In this document: one piece after another, positions 5,972 to 8,494 of the stretch
How positions within the stretch are numbered: the stretch's first letter is position 1
Layout of the letters: each line of letters opens with the position of its first letter
NCBI GenBank assembly: GCA_009781815.1
Contig: WQVB01000042.1
Location: forward strand, 1-8,494
From: Defluviitaleaceae bacterium
GTDB lineage: Bacteria > Bacillota > Clostridia > Lachnospirales > WRAX01
DNA length: 8,494 nt
Reading direction: 5' to 3'
The notes under the pieces: model-generated
The model's input: only the letters and a program-made list of their open reading frames with translations
Databases searched by the model: none
What the model was told of the DNA's origin: nothing
Made by a program: the position numbers and the translations under genes

Positions 5972-5993
5972 CTAGCCAAAATACATCTCACCA

Positions 5994-6090
5994 TTGTAGG
6001 GAATGGATTTATCCATTCCGAAATTGCATCCCTAGTCATGATAATAATCCTTCTCCAATATAGCGGAATGGATAAATCCATTCCCTACAA
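5994..6090. repeat. 97-bp two-hairpin repeat element (E1), perfect 27-bp inverted arms
   Basis: The arm TTGTAGGGAATGGATTTATC... (5994-6020) and its exact reverse complement (6064-6090) flank a 43-bp spacer (6021-6063). Each arm is itself a hairpin, GGAATGG pairing with CCATTCC across ATTTAT or its complement. It belongs to the same family as the element at 7966. No target-site duplication is evident. Its right flank carries CCACAATGACG (6114-6124), the reverse complement of a word on the left side of the repeat at 3401. Confidence 0.92.
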
Positions 6091-6177
6091 AGTTAAATTA
6101 GATTGGCGTGAGTCCACAATGACGAATGAAAGTTATCAGCGCACTTTGCCAACTCCCTCCTTCTAATTATCATAAAA

Positions 6178-6206
6178 GAATAGTCCAGCTTTGTCCTGCA
6201 TAAAAT
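6178..6206 (+). promoter_or_regulatory. Candidate sigma-E (mother-cell) promoter of yqfC
   Basis: A -35-like GAATAGT (6178-6184), a 14-nt spacer and CATAAAAT (6199-6206) match the sigma-E pattern kmATAww-N14-CATACAhT with one deviation in each box. Transcription would start about 20 nt before the yqfC GTG. The yqfCD genes are sigma-E dependent in Bacillus subtilis, which supports the reading. Confidence 0.5.
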
Positions 6207-6231
6207 CTTTTGATAGGTATTTGGGCGTGGG

Positions 6232-6534
6232 GTGTTATATATTTCTAATAAAAAGAAGATAGATAAAAATGGAATTAAGAGAAAGCTTTTAGTGCAAGCC
6301 CTAGAGCTGCCTGCAGATATTGTTTTAGATTTGCCTAATATAACACTGCTTGGGGATGAGGAGCTGCACATAGCAGGCCACGCTGGGCTTTTAGAGTATG
6401 CAGCGGGGCATATTAAAATAAAAACAAAAAGCTCTAGTGTTGTAAAAGTTTTTGGTAGCAACTTTATAATAAAAGAAATTGGAGCTGAAAACATTGTCGT
6501 ATCAGGGAAAATTGACAAGCTGGGCTTTGATTAG
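6232..6534 (+). CDS. yqfC: Sporulation protein YqfC
   Basis: Small protein of the YqfC family, conserved across endospore formers next to yqfD and made in the mother cell under sigma-E in B. subtilis; its biochemical role is not known. The 100-residue length fits. Recognisable parts are ALELPADIVLDLPNITLLG (residues 23-41), HAGLLEY (50-56) and the C-terminal IIKEIGAENIVVSGKI region. The GTG at 6232 is the first usable start after the frame opens at 6217; no in-frame ATG exists and the ribosome binding site is poor. The TAG stop at 6532-6534 overlaps the left end of the inserted MITE: T and A come from the target duplication and G from either the element or, if it is removed, the original DNA. 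Confidence 0.92.
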   Translation: MLYISNKKKIDKNGIKRKLLVQALELPADIVLDLPNITLLGDEELHIAGHAGLLEYAAGHIKIKTKSSSVVKVFGSNFIIKEIGAENIVVSGKIDKLGFD

Positions 6535-6698
6535 GGCGTGTTCACACTATAAGAAAATGCGGATTTGCCAGTCTGATTTTTCGTCAGTTTTATGAGATGC
6601 TGACGAAGTGTGCCCAAAGGCACATGAGGAAGTATCGAATAAAAATGGCGGAAATATCAGCCGCAAAGATGTGTTTTTGTTAGTGTGAACACGCCCTA
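6532..6698. mobile_element. MITE-like insertion between yqfC and yqfD (163 bp plus TA duplication)
   Basis: The ends 6532-6549 and 6681-6698 form an 18-bp perfect inverted repeat, TAGGGCGTGTTCACACTA. Taking the outer TA as the target duplication gives an element of 163 bp (6534-6696) starting GGGCGTG and ending CACGCCC. TA targets with short inverted ends are typical of non-autonomous relatives of IS630/Tc1-mariner transposons. It holds no ORF. Inside are two hairpins: TTCGTCAG (6580-6587) with CTGACGAA (6600-6607), and TGTGCC-CAAA-GGCACA (6609-6624). If transcribed it would form a structured leader for yqfD. Confidence 0.82.
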
Positions 6699-6717
6699 GT
6701 TGGCAGGTGAGGTAAAA

Positions 6718-7938
6718 ATGCTTTTAAAAATATGGTATTTTTTAATAGGATATGTTAAAATAGAGATAAAGGGCTTTTCTGTAGAGCGTTTTATAAGCCA
6801 AAGCGTTAAAGATGGGCTTATTTTGCGTGATATAAAGCGAGATGGGGGCAAGTTTTTTGCCGCCATGTCTTTGCCTGTATACAAGCAAGCTCAAATAATC
6901 TCACAAAAAACCGGCACAAGCCTTGAGGTTTTGCGTGTTGGTGGCTTGCCCCGTATTGCCTCCATTTTAAAAAAGCGGTTATTTTTAGTGGGTGGCGTGG
7001 TAGCCTTTATCGCAGGTTTGGTTTTTTTAACGTCTTTTATATGGCGTGTAGATATCTCAGGCACAGATAGGCTTGATAACAGCGATATAATAAATTTTTT
7101 AGAAGAAAACGGATTTGGTATAGGTCATAGCCGCCGAGGGGTAAGCTATAGAGATATAGAAAACATGCTTTTGTTAGAGTTTGAGGATATTGCCTTTGTT
7201 TCCCTAATCATAAAGGGTACTGCGGCCACATTTGAGATTATCGAGACTATTTTGCCCCCTGATGAAATCCCCTTTGACCAATATGTGGATATTGTCTCTA
7301 CCAAAGATGCCGTTGTTGTGTATATGGCTGTGGGGGCGGGGCAGCCTATGTTTGTGCCAGGTGATGTTGTAAAGGCTGGCGAGGCTATTGTTACGGGCAC
7401 GGTTGCCATAGGCAGTGCTGAAGAGGGCAACCTGTCTAAAATGTATGTGCGGGCAGACGCACAGGTGTGGGGCAGGGTCTATTATGCTATCAATTTTAAC
7501 ATTCCTCTTACATATTATGAAAAAAGCTTTACGGGAGATAGGGTTTCGGTTTATAATATAGCTATAGGGCAAAGTTTATGGCGTTTGCCTTTTGGGCGGA
7601 ATATGGATTTTATATATTATGAAACCATCGAGAACATAGGTCAGCTAAGGCTTGGTCAAAACTACCCAATGCCTTTTGGTCATGTTACAACAAGAATATA
7701 TGAGCTTGAGCGAAACTTGAAATCTCGCAGTTTAGAGCAGGCACAGCATCTAGCTTATGAGATTATAACAAGGCGTATTGACGAAGAAATAGGGCAAGAT
7801 GCAGATATATTAGATAAGCAAATAAGCTTCACCTCAGGCGAAAATGCCCTTGAGGTTAGCGTTTTTTTAATCACAATAGAGAGAATAGACCAAATGCAGG
7901 CTTTGGTGCCTTTAGAGCCAGAGCAGAGCCTCCCCTAA
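6718..7938 (+). CDS. yqfD: Sporulation protein YqfD
   Basis: Membrane protein of the YqfD family, found with yqfC in endospore formers and, in B. subtilis, part of the sigma-E mother-cell regulon; its molecular function is not settled. The 406 residues are close to the roughly 400 usual for the family. An N-terminal cytoplasmic domain (1-85, including YVKIEIKGFSVERF) is followed by one clear membrane helix at about 88-109 and then a large extracytoplasmic part (110-406) starting WRVDISGTDRL. That part contains a VPGDVVKAGEAIV stretch resembling a hammerhead or lipoyl-like turn and a helical C-terminal segment. ATG 6718 is chosen because AGGTGAGG (6705-6712) lies 5 nt upstream; TTG 6700 is less likely. 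It is separated from yqfC only by the MITE. Confidence 0.93.
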   Translation: MLLKIWYFLIGYVKIEIKGFSVERFISQSVKDGLILRDIKRDGGKFFAAMSLPVYKQAQIISQKTGTSLEVLRVGGLPRIASILKKRLFLVGGVVAFIAGLVFLTSFIWRVDISGTDRLDNSDIINFLEENGFGIGHSRRGVSYRDIENMLLLEFEDIAFVSLIIKGTAATFEIIETILPPDEIPFDQYVDIVSTKDAVVVYMAVGAGQPMFVPGDVVKAGEAIVTGTVAIGSAEEGNLSKMYVRADAQVWGRVYYAINFNIPLTYYEKSFTGDRVSVYNIAIGQSLWRLPFGRNMDFIYYETIENIGQLRLGQNYPMPFGHVTTRIYELERNLKSRSLEQAQHLAYEIITRRIDEEIGQDADILDKQISFTSGENALEVSVFLITIERIDQMQALVPLEPEQSLP

Positions 7939-7965
7939 TCGTCATCCCGATTTACCCATCTATCA

Positions 7966-8061
7966 TTGTAGGGAAGGGATTTATCCCTTCCGACATTATT
8001 GGATTATCACTCATTAATCCTTCAGATAGGCAAGGCGGAGTGGATAAATCCACTCCCTACA
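7966..8061. repeat. 96-bp two-hairpin repeat element (E2), same family as 5994-6090
   Basis: The left arm 7966-7992 and right arm 8036-8061 share the outer TGTAGGGA/TCCCTACA ends and flank a 43-bp spacer, exactly the length in the element at 5994. The arms differ from each other, but each keeps its own perfect hairpin: GGAAGGG with CCCTTCC on the left, GGAGTGG with CCACTCC on the right. The spacer shares TAATCCTTC (8015-8023) with the other copy. CGTCATCC (7940-7947) precedes it, the same word that begins the arms of the repeat at 3401. Confidence 0.9.
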
Positions 8062-8073
8062 GATAGTAAGCAG

Positions 8074-8131
8074 CCCCAACTAAGCCTGCCCTCAGTTTGG
8101 CTGGGCGTGCCAAGCACGAGTTAGGTTGTGG
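8074..8131 (+). other. Foldable leader segment upstream of phoH
   Basis: CCCCAACTAA (8074-8083) can pair with TTAGGTTGTGG (8121-8131) with one bulge and one mismatch, enclosing an AGCC/GGCT helix (8083-8086 with 8099-8102) and CGTGC-CAA-GCACG (8106-8118). The fold is only apparent to the eye, it matches no riboswitch known to me, and it could be another repeat remnant. Confidence 0.3.
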
Positions 8132-8179
8132 AGCGGTGATTATTATCAATAACAAACAAGAGAGGAAGAAACCCCACTA

Positions 8180-8494
8180 ATGGATATTAAGCACATGCCC
8201 GTGGTTTTTGGGGCTTTAGACCAAAATATCATAAAAATTGAGAAAGCCCTCGGCGTTAGCATTTTTAACCGAGAGGGCAAACTAACCATTGAAGGTGCAA
8301 AAAGCGATGATGCTTGGCGTGTAATCTCAAAGCTGGCTGATATGGCAAAGGACGGTCAAGAGGTAGATGAGATAGCTGTAAACTATTTGCTAGCATCTAT
8401 TGGCGATGGCACAATGGAGCAAGTTGAAAGCTCCAAAGGCAGCAACAATGTTGTGTGCATAACCGCTACAGGCAAGGCTATAAAGCCAAAAACC
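8180..8494 (+). CDS. phoH: PhoH-like ATPase, N-terminal part (runs off the window)
   Basis: The frame is open from ATG 8180 to the last base (105 codons). The sequence fits the N-terminal domain of PhoH-family proteins: a KH-like segment with IEKALGVSIFNREGKLTIEG (residues 20-39), the helices around ISKLADMAKDG, then VVCITATGKAIKPKT (91-105), which in the family directly precedes the P-loop ATPase domain. That domain is outside the window. PhoH proteins are cytosolic NTP-binding proteins linked to RNA metabolism. A position after yqfC-yqfD is the standard order in Firmicutes, where yqfF and ybeY usually follow. AGAGGAAG (8161-8168) lies 11 nt before the start, slightly far; ATG 8195 is a weaker alternative. 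Confidence 0.88.
   Translation, partial: MDIKHMPVVFGALDQNIIKIEKALGVSIFNREGKLTIEGAKSDDAWRVISKLADMAKDGQEVDEIAVNYLLASIGDGTMEQVESSKGSNNVVCITATGKAIKPKT

Noticed and set aside
6093..6518. Minus-strand ORF of 141 codons over yqfC.
   Set aside because: It covers yqfC, a conserved family in its expected context; the minus frame shows no family resemblance and no ribosome binding site.
3401..8061. Repeated palindromes as a possible CRISPR array.
   Set aside because: The copies are thousands of bases apart, each is a paired inverted element, and no short regularly spaced direct repeats or cas genes are present.

Overview
The window looks like a chromosomal segment of an endospore-forming member of the Firmicutes, most likely class Clostridia. 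The evidence is the yqfC-yqfD-phoH block, a conserved sporulation and housekeeping neighbourhood in Bacilli and Clostridia. Strong AGGAGG-type ribosome binding sites, GTG and TTG starts, modest GC content and a diaminopimelate/lysine gene pair of Gram-positive type agree with this. I cannot name a genus.

Layout from left to right. Bases 2-70 encode the last codons of an IS30-family transposase whose body lies outside the window, followed by the probable right end of that element. A textbook sigma-A promoter (191-219) then drives asd (aspartate-semialdehyde dehydrogenase) and dapA (dihydrodipicolinate synthase), two successive steps towards diaminopimelate, lysine and dipicolinate. Two overlapping unknown genes follow, one for an acidic soluble protein and one for a four-helix membrane protein, and they appear to be translationally coupled to dapA. 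This operon ends exactly against the stop codon of a small membrane-protein gene on the minus strand. After a repeat-rich gap come a membrane-anchored alpha/beta hydrolase and a secreted-protein gene that looks broken (ATT in place of a start, plus one internal TAA). A terminator separates these from a 120-residue glycine- and cysteine-rich protein that looks like a small Sm-like barrel with a glycine-rich loop inserted; a spore-surface role is possible but unproven. A second good terminator follows it. The last third holds yqfC (with a candidate sigma-E promoter), yqfD and the first 105 codons of a PhoH-like ATPase gene.

The intergenic DNA is the most unusual part. Three elements of about 97 bp (3401-3498, 5994-6090, 7966-8061) share one plan: hairpin, 42-43 nt spacer, hairpin. 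Their spacers share motifs, and two of them show compensatory changes inside the hairpin stems. Separately, a 163-bp MITE-like element with 18-bp perfect inverted ends (including a TA duplication) sits exactly on the yqfC stop codon, so removing it restores a normal yqfC-yqfD junction. The window contains no recognisable defence island, CRISPR array, tRNA or rRNA.
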